This document shows positions 27,991-36,719 of a DNA stretch of 64,000 bases, in pieces (positions within the stretch are counted from its first letter, which is position 1; each line of letters starts with the position of its first letter). The notes beneath the pieces were generated by a model, which saw only the letters and a program-made list of their open reading frames with translations, did no database searches and was not told the origin of the DNA. A program made the position numbers and the translations under genes. Source of the DNA: Methylophilus sp. 5 (GTDB lineage: Bacteria; Pseudomonadota; Gammaproteobacteria; Burkholderiales; Methylophilaceae); NCBI RefSeq assembly GCF_000515275.1, contig NZ_KI911560.1, positions 1,736,001-1,800,000 of the forward strand. Reading direction: 5' to 3'.

Positions 27991-28344
27991 TCAGGTCTTG
28001 GTACAAAGACCGTTGTTGGTTAGGTCGCAAGTGATTGCTTTTCCAGTGCCTGTTTTTGTTGGAGTAGCTTGCAAACTGGTGGCGATTTGGCTGGGGATTG
28101 TTATTTGTTGGCAGGCAGATGCGATGTGTGTAGGCAAATCAGGATGATGGGTAGAAATGGCAATAGAAACAGATTGTGCGTAGTGTTGGGCTTCGGCGAG
28201 GCACGCGTTGTCCGCTGCTTCATGAGTGTATTCTTGATAGTTTGGAATAGCGATAGCAGCAAGAATGCCAATAATGGCGATCACAATCATCAACTCAATT
28301 AATGTAAAGCCTTGCTGATGAATAAGTGCCTTCTGATTAAGCAT
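27991..28344 (-). CDS. Type IV pilin-like protein
   Basis: A 117-residue protein with a class III leader: a short positive N-terminus, Gly before the cleavage site, then [20 protein letters not shown] with the conserved Glu at mature position 5. Cys residues (ACLAE, ASACQ, ITCDLT, LCTKT) allow a C-terminal disulfide loop. AGGA lies seven bases before the ATG. It follows the main pilin gene and is separated from it by a hairpin, which would keep its level lower. It may be a minor pilin or a second major pilin variant. Confidence 0.88.
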   Translation of the reverse strand: MLNQKALIHQQGFTLIELMIVIAIIGILAAIAIPNYQEYTHEAADNACLAEAQHYAQSVSIAISTHHPDLPTHIASACQQITIPSQIATSLQATPTKTGTGKAITCDLTNNGLCTKT

Positions 28345-28368
28345 TCTTAATCCTATCGGTTCTAAATG

Positions 28369-28399
28369 AAAGACCCCCTGCTAGGCGCAAGGGGTCTTT
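28369..28399 (-). terminator. Terminator between the two pilin genes
   Basis: AAAGACCCC (28369-28377) and GGGGTCTTT (28391-28399) are perfect nine-base arms. On the minus strand the stem is followed by CATTT, so termination of the pilA message is likely but perhaps incomplete. Confidence 0.75.
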
Positions 28400-28441
28400 A
28401 GCGATTTGGCAGGTTGCTAAACCGCAACCAGCAGAGTTCAA

Positions 28442-28801
28442 TTATTTAACAACTGTGCAAGCACCTGCGTTAGACATTAGGCAGGAAACTGTAGCACCAG
28501 TCCCGCTTCTAGGCGTAAAGACTAATGCAGCAGCGCTACTGGCGTCGGTTGGTTTGACTGGCGCAGCTGAGCAATTGCTAGTGGCAGTAATTGTGTAATC
28601 AGGCACTGTATTGCCTAAAACTAATTGGGCATAAGCACGTTTAGACCAAGCTGTGGCTTCTTCCATACATGCACCATCGTGTGCGGATTCCACGTAGTCT
28701 GTATATGCTGGAATCGCCACAGAAGCCAAAATACCGATAATGGCCACAACGATCATCAATTCAATCAGGGTAAAACCTTGTTGTACGTGTTTTTTCATCA
28801 T
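28442..28801 (-). CDS. Type IV major pilin (PilA/PilE-like)
   Basis: A protein of about 119 residues with leader MMKKHVQQG, cleavage before [20 protein letters not shown] and Glu5 present. The mature part is short (about 110 residues) with a Cys near residue 44 and others near the C-terminus ([14 protein letters not shown]), forming the usual C-terminal loop. AAGGA lies just upstream; the second ATG at 28798 has better spacing and could be used instead. A near-consensus sigma-54 promoter lies 78 bases upstream, as for many pilA genes controlled by PilS/PilR. The pilin paralogue lies next on the same strand. Confidence 0.9.
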   Translation of the reverse strand: MMKKHVQQGFTLIELMIVVAIIGILASVAIPAYTDYVESAHDGACMEEATAWSKRAYAQLVLGNTVPDYTITATSNCSAAPVKPTDASSAAALVFTPRSGTGATVSCLMSNAGACTVVK

Positions 28802-28878
28802 GTTTTCCTTTTGAGTCAAGTTTAAAGTGAAATCTACTGTTTCATTCACTGCTTTTCCAACAGTGTTCGCTAACCCTA

Positions 28879-28896
28879 AAGCAACAGGTGTGCCAG
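28879..28896 (-). promoter_or_regulatory. sigma-54 promoter of the pilin gene
   Basis: On the minus strand CTGGCAC, five bases, then TTGCT: a near-consensus -24/-12 element (TGGCAC at 28895-28890, TTGC at 28884-28881). Transcription would start near 28868, about 67 bases before the pilin start. Confidence 0.85.
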
Positions 28897-29090
28897 CTTG
28901 TTTTTTGTGCGCTTAACTTGTTGAAAAATATGAATTAAAGGGGTTTTATGCTTTATTTCTTCGATTTGAATTTGGCCTGATTTGGCTAGGGTGACAAAAT
29001 AAGAGATGACGTAAAGTGACAGCCATCGTCAAACTTTGGCAATGCAGGTGATGTTTTTGGTCAGGCGAGAGTGGTGGTGCAGAATGCAAA
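28897..29090. other. Upstream region of the pilin gene without a coding frame
   Basis: About 190 bases upstream of the sigma-54 element hold no credible gene. Activator sites for a PilR-like regulator would be expected here; no repeated motif was convincing enough to mark. Confidence 0.4.
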
Positions 29091-29119
29091 AAAGGGATTG
29101 TGTGGTACACAATCCCTTT
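29091..29119 (-). terminator. Terminator of the MxaD-like gene
   Basis: Perfect 13-base arms (AAAGGGATTGTGT, loop GGT, ACACAATCCCTTT). On the minus strand TTTTTT follows directly, so it ends the message of the gene at 29250-29795; on the plus strand only TATTT follows. Confidence 0.88.
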
Positions 29120-29249
29120 ATTTGGTGACAGTGTTTAGCTTTTGGCCAAAACTGCATTTGCAAAAACTGTTGTTTACAACGTAAGACTTACCAGAACTTC
29201 CACCAGGGTTTACTGTTGCCTTGCGTGCGCTTTCCAGAACCCTGGCTAA

Positions 29250-29795
29250 TTACTTTCCCGATTCGGCGACCTTTTTCAGGCTTTCCAAGCCTGCGTCAAA
29301 GTAGTCGTTGACTGCTTTTGTAGCAGCATCGTCATTTTGCTCAGGTTTTGGGATGTTTGAAGAGTCAGCACGGGTGTAGCTGCCTTTAACGGTGACCACT
29401 GCTTCGTTGCCGCTGCCGGTCACAGTGATGCTTGGGTAAAAGTTAGACACTTGCAGGGTGCTTTTTTCAATCACGTATTCATACTTTAAACGCATGCCTG
29501 CGTCGTCAGCTGAGCGCAGTTTTTCGTACATCACGCCGCCGTTTTTGAGTTTAACGGTACGGTACGTTGCGTCATCACCGTTTTCGTCTTTTTTCTGCTC
29601 AATAGTGGTTGATTCAACCCCGGCGTGCCACGCTTGCACATTGCCAAAGTCTTTTAACAATGCCCACACTTTTGCCGGGGCTGCTTTGATGGTCACGGTT
29701 TTTTCAAAACGCAACGCAGCTGCGCCGTGCGCGCCAGCGGTGAGCGGGATCAACGGCAATAAAGAAACAGCAATAATGCCTAGAATTTTTTTCAT
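29250..29795 (-). CDS. MxaD-like periplasmic SRPBCC protein
   Basis: A 181-residue protein with a signal peptide (MKKILGIIAVSLLPLIPLTAGAHG) and an SRPBCC/START-like fold (VTIKAAPAKVWALLKDFGNV, QAWHAGVESTT). Pattern and size match MxaD, a periplasmic protein associated with methanol dehydrogenase, reported to help its interaction with cytochrome cL. That would fit a methylotroph. No mxaF or xoxF gene lies beside it in the window, so the link with methanol oxidation is inferred. It lies 157 bases after a YVTN propeller gene on the same strand and has its own terminator. Confidence 0.7.
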   Translation of the reverse strand: MKKILGIIAVSLLPLIPLTAGAHGAAALRFEKTVTIKAAPAKVWALLKDFGNVQAWHAGVESTTIEQKKDENGDDATYRTVKLKNGGVMYEKLRSADDAGMRLKYEYVIEKSTLQVSNFYPSITVTGSGNEAVVTVKGSYTRADSSNIPKPEQNDDAATKAVNDYFDAGLESLKKVAESGK

Positions 29796-29952
29796 TACAT
29801 TTCTCCTGATATTTACAGATTTTTAAAACTAAAAGTAAGCGATGCTTGATACAAGTAGGCGGTCTTTGAGTTTTAAAAACAACCCGTGACTTTACCTAAA
29901 AAAAAGCTTCTTTGCGACTAATTCATTGGTCATCCCGTGAAAAAAACATATT

Positions 29953-30978
29953 TTATTTGGCTTGGAGTATAAATTGCCCAAACGACCGGCACAGTTTGGG
30001 GCTGGCAATGGTGCCAGTGACCGTGTTGGTATGTGCGTCAATCAGCGACACGGTGTCTGAACCCCAGTTGGCAACCACGACTTGCTGGCTGGCGACGTCG
30101 TATTCAATGCCTTCTGGAAACTCACCGACGGCGATGGTTTTTACCGTGTTGCCGTTGCTTAAGTCGATCACCGAAACAGTTTCTGCATGGTTGTTGCTGA
30201 CATAGGCCCAACGGCTGTCGGGGCTGATGGCGACGCCATAAGGATGTTGCCCGGTTTTGACCGTCTTCGACTGGTAAGTTTCAACATTGAGCAAGGTTAA
30301 GGTGTTGCTGACAACGTTGACGACAAACAGTGTGTGGCCATCGGGGCTTAAGGTGAGCGCAAACGGGTGTAGCCCGACCGGGATCTGCGCAATGGTTTTA
30401 AGCGTTTTGGTATCCACCACGGTGATGTCGTTGCTGTCGCGGTTGGCAATAAACAGTTTTTTGTTGTCTGCGCTCACCAGTAGGCCAGACGGTGTTTTGC
30501 CTGCTTTGAATGTTTTTTGCTTTTCAGGATGCGCGGTGTCGATGGCAACCACCTGCTCACCGCCCCAATCGGCCACATATAAGGTATTTTCGTCGCGACT
30601 CAATGCGATACCCACCGCTTGCACGTGCACGGCGATGTCTTGCAGCTTTTGCTGGGTGTTGCTGTTGATGACAGAAACGGTTTGGCTATTGGCATTGCTG
30701 ATGTAGACGCGCTGCTGTTTGGCCGCAATGGCGACCCCCACCGGGGCTTTGCCCACCGCAATGGTGTGGCTGACTAGCTTTTTATCTATTTCTAGCACTG
30801 AGACTGTGTCGCTGCCCTGGTTGGTAATATAAGCCAGGTTGCCGGCATGGGGCTGCAGGCTGTGAGCGACTAATATCAGCCCCAAAAGCATGGCTTGGAA
30901 TTGTTTAGCTGAATAAATGGTGGGCAAGAAAAACAGGCGCATAGGTGTAAAACGGTTGTGAGAGTGATGGGTTGACAT
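29953..30978 (-). CDS. YVTN/YncE-like beta-propeller protein (secreted)
   Basis: A 341-residue protein with an N-terminal signal region and seven or so repeated blades (AYITNQGSDTVSVLEID, VYISNANSQTVSVINS, LYVADWGGEQVVAIDT, LFIANRDSNDITVVDT and so on), the YVTN family pattern. Such propellers occur near PQQ-dependent alcohol dehydrogenase systems; the present function is unknown. An ATG at 30942 (MRLFFLPT) is an alternative start that would give a more typical signal peptide. It precedes the MxaD-like gene on the same strand, so the two may work in the same periplasmic process. Confidence 0.8.
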   Translation of the reverse strand: MSTHHSHNRFTPMRLFFLPTIYSAKQFQAMLLGLILVAHSLQPHAGNLAYITNQGSDTVSVLEIDKKLVSHTIAVGKAPVGVAIAAKQQRVYISNANSQTVSVINSNTQQKLQDIAVHVQAVGIALSRDENTLYVADWGGEQVVAIDTAHPEKQKTFKAGKTPSGLLVSADNKKLFIANRDSNDITVVDTKTLKTIAQIPVGLHPFALTLSPDGHTLFVVNVVSNTLTLLNVETYQSKTVKTGQHPYGVAISPDSRWAYVSNNHAETVSVIDLSNGNTVKTIAVGEFPEGIEYDVASQQVVVANWGSDTVSLIDAHTNTVTGTIASPKLCRSFGQFILQAK

Positions 30979-31098
30979 GCCTGTTAATTATATAACCATA
31001 AATTTATTGTGGGAATCTGGATATTTATTTGTAAATGTATGAAAAGAAACAAGATATTCGCCTCTGACCCTAACGGACTATTTTATACAACCGGCCGA

Positions 31099-31127
31099 TT
31101 GACTTAAAATGGCCATGAAAATTTAAC
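31099..31127 (+). promoter_or_regulatory. Probable sigma-70 promoter of the PEP-CTERM gene
   Basis: TTGACT at 31099-31104 and TTTAAC at 31122-31127, with 17 bases between them, 35 bases before the start codon. Confidence 0.4.
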
Positions 31128-31161
31128 CCGATTAACTTTAATTGAAACCAAGAAAGTCACA

Positions 31162-31884
31162 ATGAAAAAAATATTTGATACTGGTCTTAAATTGCTGCTG
31201 TCGTTTGCTATGCTGGCAACGGCGCAAACTGCGTCAGCGTTGACCACAGGCACCGTGGTTGGCAGCAACTTTGTCAACGGTCAATCCAGCTATATCACCA
31301 CCTTTGCTGATGGTACCACTGCTACGTTTGCTGGTAGCAGCGCATTCAAGCAAAAAAGCCAGGCTGGCATTACTGGCGTGGGTATCGCTGGTGGCAGAAC
31401 TGATGGCGAAATTGATATTGGTGAAACATTGACCGGCACTTTTTCTAAAGAAGTGATCGTGTCTTCAATCAACCTGGCATTGCTGTTTGACGGCCCAGAG
31501 TACAACGATGTTAAAGAAGTGGCAAAAATGCTGGTGAGTTTTGCTGATGGCGGTACAGGTGTTTACTATCTGACAGCGACTGGCGTACATTCTGCTGCAT
31601 GGACTGGTGAAGGCTCAGTTGTATCAATTGGCAGTGGTGCAGTAGATGGTGGTACAGGCGCTTGGCAGTTAAATAACCCGTTTGGTTTCCGCTCAGTAGA
31701 CAGCATCGTGTTCACGGCAGCCAAGGGCTACCCTAACTCGCATTGCAAAAACTGTGATAACCAGTCTGACTACACTTTTGTGAACATGACTGTGATTCCA
31801 GTACCAGAAGCTGACACCTCTGCCATGATGTTTGCTGGCTTGTTGTTGATGGGCGGTTTGGCTGCACGTCGCATGAAATCCTAA
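31162..31884 (+). CDS. PEP-CTERM sorting-domain protein
   Basis: A 240-residue secreted protein: signal peptide to about residue 26 (ending TASA), a Gly/Thr/Ser-rich beta-type body, and the C-terminal sorting signal VPEADTSAMMFAGLLLMGG followed by LAARRMKS. The VPE motif, a membrane segment and an Arg cluster define PEP-CTERM proteins, which are cut by exosortase and linked to exopolysaccharide or biofilm. The exosortase gene is not in the window. A CKNC pair near residue 200 may form a disulfide. It has its own promoter-like element and a strong terminator, so it is a single-gene unit. Confidence 0.88.
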   Translation: MKKIFDTGLKLLLSFAMLATAQTASALTTGTVVGSNFVNGQSSYITTFADGTTATFAGSSAFKQKSQAGITGVGIAGGRTDGEIDIGETLTGTFSKEVIVSSINLALLFDGPEYNDVKEVAKMLVSFADGGTGVYYLTATGVHSAAWTGEGSVVSIGSGAVDGGTGAWQLNNPFGFRSVDSIVFTAAKGYPNSHCKNCDNQSDYTFVNMTVIPVPEADTSAMMFAGLLLMGGLAARRMKS

Positions 31885-31902
31885 TCTTTTCAGGATTAAA
31901 CT

Positions 31903-31934
31903 AAAAAAGCTCACGCGATGTGAGCTTTTTTTTT
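31903..31934 (+). terminator. Terminator of the PEP-CTERM gene
   Basis: AAAAAAGCTCAC, loop GCGAT, GTGAGCTTTTTTTTT: a strong Rho-independent terminator. Confidence 0.92.
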
Positions 31935-31973
31935 GAACAAAGCAGGCATTGTTTTATGGCAGGCGTATGCTGG

Positions 31974-31995
31974 TTGTCCTTTCATTAAAGGGCAA
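31974..31995 (+). repeat. Hairpin in the leader of rppH
   Basis: TTGTCCTTT and AAAGGGCAA pair over nine positions (one G-T) around CATT, 41 bases before the rppH start. No T-run follows; it could be a 5' structure of the message. Confidence 0.4.
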
Positions 31996-32035
31996 AGTGT
32001 GAAAAAATTGCAGGAAATATTGAAGGCAGTTTTTT

Positions 32036-32584
32036 ATGTTAGATCGTGATGGATACCGTCCGAACGTTGGGATTGTGCTTTGCAATACACACAACCAGGT
32101 GTTTTGGGGCAAGCGTATCAGAGAGCATGCGTGGCAGTTTCCGCAAGGCGGCATCAAATATGGTGAAACGCCTGAGCAAGCCATGTATCGTGAGCTGATG
32201 GAAGAGGTGGGTCTCAAGCCTGAGCACGTCAAAATTTTGGGCCGCACCCGCGACTGGTTGCGTTATGAAGTGCCTACCAGCTGGATCAAGCGTGAATGGC
32301 GCGGCAGTTACAAAGGGCAAAAGCAAATCTGGTTCTTGTTGCGATTGACCGGGCGTGACTCTGACGTATCGCTGCGCGCGACCGAGCATCCTGAGTTTGA
32401 TGCCTGGCGCTGGAGCGAGTATTGGGTGCCACTCGAAGATGTGATTGAGTTTAAACGAGAGGTGTATCAACTAGCCCTCAATGAGCTGGCGGCATTTTTG
32501 CATCATGCTGGCCGCCGCACTGGTGGCAAGCCACGTAAACCTGCCCAGGCAAGCAAACTGCCGCCTACCGTCACCCCGGAGTAA
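32036..32584 (+). CDS. rppH: RNA pyrophosphohydrolase (RppH/NudH)
   Basis: A 182-residue Nudix hydrolase that removes pyrophosphate from mRNA 5' ends and so starts decay. It begins [17 protein letters not shown], the RppH hallmark; the Nudix box (GX5EX7REXXEEXG, around residues 38-60) is complete, starting [31 protein letters not shown] is also characteristic. The Pro/Lys-rich tail is variable in the family. AAGG lies about ten bases before the start. It converges on msrA two bases away. Confidence 0.95.
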   Translation: MLDRDGYRPNVGIVLCNTHNQVFWGKRIREHAWQFPQGGIKYGETPEQAMYRELMEEVGLKPEHVKILGRTRDWLRYEVPTSWIKREWRGSYKGQKQIWFLLRLTGRDSDVSLRATEHPEFDAWRWSEYWVPLEDVIEFKREVYQLALNELAAFLHHAGRRTGGKPRKPAQASKLPPTVTPE

Positions 32585-32585
32585 T

Positions 32586-33101
32586 CTATAACCACACGGC
32601 CGCTGCGCGGTCTTGTGGCAAAATCCAGTCTGGCCGCAAGCCATGGCAAGTGTAGCCGTTGGGGTATTTCACTAAGTAATCCTGATGCTCAGGCTCAGCC
32701 AGCCAAAAATCACTGGCAGGGGTGATTTCTGTTACCACCTTGCCCGGCCAGATGGCTGTTGCATTCATGTCGGCAATCAGTTGTGCGGCTACTGCTTTTT
32801 GTGCCTCGTTTGCATAATAAATGGCAGAGCGGTAAGACGGCCCCAAATCATTACCCTGGCGATTTAAAGTGGTGGGGTCATGAATCTGAAAAAAGAACAC
32901 CAGTAATTGTCGCAGGCTAATCTGTGTCGCATCAAATTCAACGGCGATCGCCTCGGCGTGGTTACCATGATTACGATAGGTCGCATTGGCAATCTCGCCA
33001 CCGGTATAGCCCACGCGGGTGTTGCTCACGCCAGGCAGGCGTCGAAACAGGTCTTGCATGCCCCAAAAGCAGCCGCCAGCGAGAATAATGGTGTCTTGCA
33101 T
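32586..33101 (-). CDS. msrA: Peptide methionine sulfoxide reductase MsrA
   Basis: A 171-residue enzyme that reduces methionine-S-sulfoxide. The catalytic motif GGCFWG puts the active Cys at residue 11; [24 protein letters not shown] and [20 protein letters not shown] are family signatures. The usual resolving Cys lies in the tail (YTCHGLRP). It is a monocistronic gene, divergent from gap. Confidence 0.95.
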   Translation of the reverse strand: MQDTIILAGGCFWGMQDLFRRLPGVSNTRVGYTGGEIANATYRNHGNHAEAIAVEFDATQISLRQLLVFFFQIHDPTTLNRQGNDLGPSYRSAIYYANEAQKAVAAQLIADMNATAIWPGKVVTEITPASDFWLAEPEHQDYLVKYPNGYTCHGLRPDWILPQDRAAAVWL

Positions 33102-33265
33102 AGGTTCTCTTTCTATCAGGTTGGATGCTGCATGCAGGCATGCAGCCGTGTTTGAATGACTTTTATTGCTTTGTCGTGTATCAAATCAAACACTTACAAT
33201 CTGTCCAGTATAGGTGGTTTAGGTTAAAATGCTGAGTTTTAGTTCTAAGCAATGTTGGGGAACAT

Positions 33266-34267
33266 ATGTCAGTCAAGGTAGGCATTAACGGGTTTGGACG
33301 AATTGGCCGTATGGCGTTGCGTGCGGCGATTGAGCAAGCAGAGTTTAGCAATATCGAAGTCGTGGCCATTAATAGTTCGTATGATGTTGAATACATGATG
33401 TATTTGCTCAAGTATGACTCTGTACATGGCCGGTTTAATGCCAAGGTCGAGGCTGACAATGGCGCGCTGGTGGTGAATGGCAAACCTATTCACTTAACAG
33501 CGGAGCGTGACCCGAGCAAGATTGACTGGCGTATTGGTGGGGCAGATATCGTGATTGAATCTACCGGCGCTTTTTTGACACAAGACAACTGCCAGCCGCA
33601 TATTAGTGGCGGCGCGAAAAAAGTGGTGCAATCCGCCCCAGGCAAAGACGACACGCCAATGTTTGTGTTTGGCGTAAACCACACCGAGTATGCAGGTGAA
33701 GCGATTATTTCTGCCGCCTCTTGCACCACTAATGGTTTAGCGCCATTGGCCAAGGTATTGCATGATAGTTTCGGTATCAAACGTGGCTTGATGACCACCA
33801 TTCATGCCGCGACAGCCTCACAATTGACGGTAGATGGTACCTCTAAAAAAGACTGGCGCGGTGGCCGTAGTGTGTTTGAAAACATTATTCCTTCCAGCAC
33901 CGGTGCTGCCAAGGCCGTTGGTAAAGTGATTCCATCGCTTAACAAAAAGCTGACCGGCATGGCCATGCGCGTGCCATCAGCCGATGTATCAGTGGTTGAC
34001 CTGACGGTAGAGCTCAACACCGAAACGACGTATGAAGCGATTTGTGCCGCCATGCAGCAAGCTGCTGATGGTGCGTTAAAAGGTGTGCTGGAGTTTACCA
34101 ATGAAAAAGTGGTTTCCAGCGATTTTCGTAGCAGTGCCGCTGCCAGCGTATTTGATGCGGATGCAGGCATTATGCTAGACCCGACCTTTGTCAAAGTGGT
34201 CGGCTGGTACGACAACGAATACGGCTATACCTGTAACCTGCTGCGCCTGGTTCAACACATTGCTTAA
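33266..34267 (+). CDS. gap: Glyceraldehyde-3-phosphate dehydrogenase, copy 1
   Basis: A 333-residue type I GAPDH of normal length. The catalytic Cys153 lies in [21 protein letters not shown] and [15 protein letters not shown] are present. At the adenosine-ribose pocket the sequence is [11 protein letters not shown], where NAD-specific enzymes usually have an Asp (IND). The pattern instead recalls GapB-type enzymes such as that of Bacillus, which use NADP. It is followed by a terminator and then pgk. A second, related gap gene lies about 2.5 kb downstream. Confidence 0.95.
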   Translation: MSVKVGINGFGRIGRMALRAAIEQAEFSNIEVVAINSSYDVEYMMYLLKYDSVHGRFNAKVEADNGALVVNGKPIHLTAERDPSKIDWRIGGADIVIESTGAFLTQDNCQPHISGGAKKVVQSAPGKDDTPMFVFGVNHTEYAGEAIISAASCTTNGLAPLAKVLHDSFGIKRGLMTTIHAATASQLTVDGTSKKDWRGGRSVFENIIPSSTGAAKAVGKVIPSLNKKLTGMAMRVPSADVSVVDLTVELNTETTYEAICAAMQQAADGALKGVLEFTNEKVVSSDFRSSAAASVFDADAGIMLDPTFVKVVGWYDNEYGYTCNLLRLVQHIA

Positions 34268-34273
34268 TGATGC

Positions 34274-34301
34274 ACGGGGCTATATGCCCCGTTTGTTTTT
34301 T
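34274..34301 (+). terminator. Terminator between gap and pgk
   Basis: ACGGGGC, loop TATAT, GCCCCGT, then TTGTTTTTT. It separates gap from pgk, so pgk may depend on read-through or its own promoter. Confidence 0.88.
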
Positions 34302-34365
34302 CAGTGATATTCTTATCCTGACCAGTTTATATTCAAGCGGCGGTGACCGCTCAAGGGAGAGCTTC

Positions 34366-35559
34366 ATGAAGTTCATCAAAATGATCGACCTCGACTTGCG
34401 TGGCAAGCGTGTGTTTATTCGTGCCGACCTCAACGTGCCGGTAAAAGATGGCGTGGTGACCAGTGATGCCAGAATTGTGGCCAGTATGCCCACCATTGAA
34501 TATGCATTAAAGGCGGGCGCCAAAGTGATGGTGACGTCGCATTTAGGGCGTCCTGAAGAGGGTGTTTACAGCGAAGAAAACTCATTAAAACCAGTGGCCG
34601 ATGTGATGAGCAAGTTGTTGGGTCAGCCGGTGCGCCTGGTCAAAAACTGGCTGGCGCCAAACGCACCCGAAGACAGTTTAACCATGCAAGATGGCCAGCT
34701 GATTTTGCTGGAAAACTGTCGCTTTAATGTTGGCGAAAAGAAAAACAACGATGAGTTAGCCAAAAAATATGCCGCATTGTGCGATGTGTTTGTGATGGAT
34801 GCGTTTGGTACTGCGCACCGTGCAGAAGCCTCTACGCATGGCATTGCCAAATTTGCACCGGTGGCCTGCGCCGGGCTGTTGTTGACCAATGAGCTCGACG
34901 CGCTGAGCAAAGCCTTGCTGGCGCCTGCGCGTCCGCTGGTGGCGATTGTTGGCGGTTCTAAGGTCTCAACCAAGTTGACAGTGCTCGAAAGCCTGTCTGA
35001 CAAGGTAGACCAGTTGGTGGTGGGCGGCGGCATTGCCAATACCTTTTTAAAAGCCTCTGGCCAAGAGGTCGGTAAGTCTTTATGTGAAGCTGACCTGGTA
35101 GACACCGCCAAATGCCTGATGGCTAAAATGGAGGCACGTGGTGCATGTGTGCCGATTGCCAAAGATGTGGTGGTTGGCAAACAGTTTGATGCCAATGAGC
35201 CCGCGGTTAAAAAAGCAGCCACTGACGTCGCGGCAGACGAGATGATTTTTGATATTGGCGCCCACTCTACGGCTGAGCTGGTCGATATCATCATGAAAGC
35301 GGGCACGGTGGTGTGGAATGGTCCGGTAGGCGTGTTTGAGTTTGACCAGTTTGGTGATGGCACCAAAACCATTGCCAAAGCCATCGCCGAGACCAAGGCC
35401 TTTACGCTGGCAGGGGGCGGCGACACGATTGCCGCGATCCAGAAATATGACATTTACGACAAAGTGTCTTATATTTCAACTGCGGGTGGGGCGTTTTTAG
35501 AGTTTTTAGAAGGCAAAACTTTGCCAGCAGTGGCTATTCTGGAAGAGCGCGCAGCTTAA
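34366..35559 (+). CDS. pgk: Phosphoglycerate kinase (Pgk)
   Basis: A 397-residue kinase that interconverts 1,3-bisphosphoglycerate and 3-phosphoglycerate. [20 protein letters not shown] starts the N-domain; [22 protein letters not shown] and the C-terminal GGGDTIAA with [12 protein letters not shown] complete the active site. ATG at 34366 follows GGGAGA; the frame extends upstream over the gap terminator, which is not coding. Confidence 0.97.
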   Translation: MKFIKMIDLDLRGKRVFIRADLNVPVKDGVVTSDARIVASMPTIEYALKAGAKVMVTSHLGRPEEGVYSEENSLKPVADVMSKLLGQPVRLVKNWLAPNAPEDSLTMQDGQLILLENCRFNVGEKKNNDELAKKYAALCDVFVMDAFGTAHRAEASTHGIAKFAPVACAGLLLTNELDALSKALLAPARPLVAIVGGSKVSTKLTVLESLSDKVDQLVVGGGIANTFLKASGQEVGKSLCEADLVDTAKCLMAKMEARGACVPIAKDVVVGKQFDANEPAVKKAATDVAADEMIFDIGAHSTAELVDIIMKAGTVVWNGPVGVFEFDQFGDGTKTIAKAIAETKAFTLAGGGDTIAAIQKYDIYDKVSYISTAGGAFLEFLEGKTLPAVAILEERAA

Positions 35560-35584
35560 GGCGCACGCAGGCTGATGGTGGTCG

Positions 35585-36598
35585 CTACACGGATAGCGGC
35601 ACCGTCAGTCTATGATGTTTATCGTAGACTTCTACCCGGTTGCGGCCTTGTTTTTTTGCCACATACAAGGCTTTGTCGGCTTGTTCAATCAGCAAGTTGC
35701 CGTCTTCACTAAAGTTGAGCCACTGGTTACGCGCATGCTGCTCTTTGTGTGACTGCGATTGCTGAATGCCCAGTGAGGCAACACCGATGCTGACTGTCAT
35801 CAGGCGATGGCCAGCAAAGCGTATATCGAGCGCCATCACCTTTTGGCGGATGCGCTCGGCAATTTTCGCCGCTTCCTGCTGTGTGGTTTGGCTCAGCACC
35901 AGGACGAACTCTTCACCACCATAGCGCGCCGCCAGATCGCCCGGGCGGTTGCTGTATCTTTTCAAAATGCCTGCCAATTGGCGCAGGCAATCATCTCCCG
36001 CACCATGCCCCATGCTGTCGTTTAACTGTTTAAAATGGTCAGCATCAACCATCATCACACTCAGGCTCGATTGATGACGGATAGCGCGCGACCATTCATC
36101 ACGCATAAATTGCTCAAGACGACGGCGATTGGCAAGCCCGGTTAAAGGGTCGGTCAGCGTGAGGGCCGAGATGCGGTCTTCAGTTTGCTTGTGGTGCGTG
36201 ATATTGGTGAGCGACAGTAAAAATAACTTACCATCGGCCAGTGTGGTTTGCATCGGTTGCAGGTTGAGGGTCAGCCAGGTGGGTTCTTGTGTCGGCGTGT
36301 GACACAAATAGTCAGTGCTAAAGTTTTCCAATGAGCCACTGAGCACGCGCTCAATGCCATCTAGCAACAGCGGCTGGTTGGTGTCTTCGTTGGCGCGGCA
36401 GATATCCAGATAGGCGATGCCAAACCAGTCGGTATTAAGCTCCAGGCCATACAGCAGGCCAAATGACCGCCAGGCCTGATTGACGTAAATAATGCTGCTG
36501 GTCTCATCAATCACTGCAATTTGCAGTGGCAATGTGTCCAATATACCACTCAGTAACTGTTCTGCGATATTCACAAAATTTCCGATGGTCAGTTGCAT
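35585..36598 (-). CDS. Diguanylate cyclase with N-terminal PAS domain
   Basis: A 337-residue signalling protein without evident membrane segments. Residues about 10-140 look like a PAS sensor (LQIAVIDETSSIIYVNQAW, GIAYLDICRANED). The GGDEF domain follows, with LTDPLTGLANRRRLEQF, the signature GGEEF in ARYGGEEFVLV, and the usual metal-binding Asp (VMMVDADHFKQLND). GGEEF is a catalytically competent variant, so it should make cyclic di-GMP. It is divergent from the second gap gene and convergent with pgk. A link with the nearby pili or PEP-CTERM protein is possible but not shown. Confidence 0.92.
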   Translation of the reverse strand: MQLTIGNFVNIAEQLLSGILDTLPLQIAVIDETSSIIYVNQAWRSFGLLYGLELNTDWFGIAYLDICRANEDTNQPLLLDGIERVLSGSLENFSTDYLCHTPTQEPTWLTLNLQPMQTTLADGKLFLLSLTNITHHKQTEDRISALTLTDPLTGLANRRRLEQFMRDEWSRAIRHQSSLSVMMVDADHFKQLNDSMGHGAGDDCLRQLAGILKRYSNRPGDLAARYGGEEFVLVLSQTTQQEAAKIAERIRQKVMALDIRFAGHRLMTVSIGVASLGIQQSQSHKEQHARNQWLNFSEDGNLLIEQADKALYVAKKQGRNRVEVYDKHHRLTVPLSV

Positions 36599-36651
36599 GC
36601 AGCATTAAATAGGGTTCACTCTATTCTATTGAAGGCTTTAGCGCCTGTCTA

Positions 36652-36675
36652 ATGCTAATTGTTGAAGATTAGCAT
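36652..36675. promoter_or_regulatory. Inverted repeat, possible operator between the GGDEF gene and gap2
   Basis: ATGCTAAT and ATTAGCAT are perfect eight-base arms with eight bases between them, 45 bases before gap2 and 54 bases before the GGDEF gene start. The spacing fits a dimeric regulator site; TTGAAG at 36629 and TAATGC at 36650 form a weak overlapping promoter. No T-run follows. Confidence 0.45.
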
Positions 36676-36719
36676 CAAAATTGCTTGTTTTTACCTATCC
36701 AGTGACAAAGGAGTCAAAA

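Noticed and set aside
29091..29119. Terminal inverted repeat of an insertion sequence
   Set aside because: It is a hairpin with a T-run directly after a gene end, and no transposase or second copy is present.
34623..35453. Long minus-strand reading frame opposite pgk
   Set aside because: It has no ribosome site or recognised domain and mirrors the codon pattern of pgk; the same holds for the 43645-44514 frame opposite secA.
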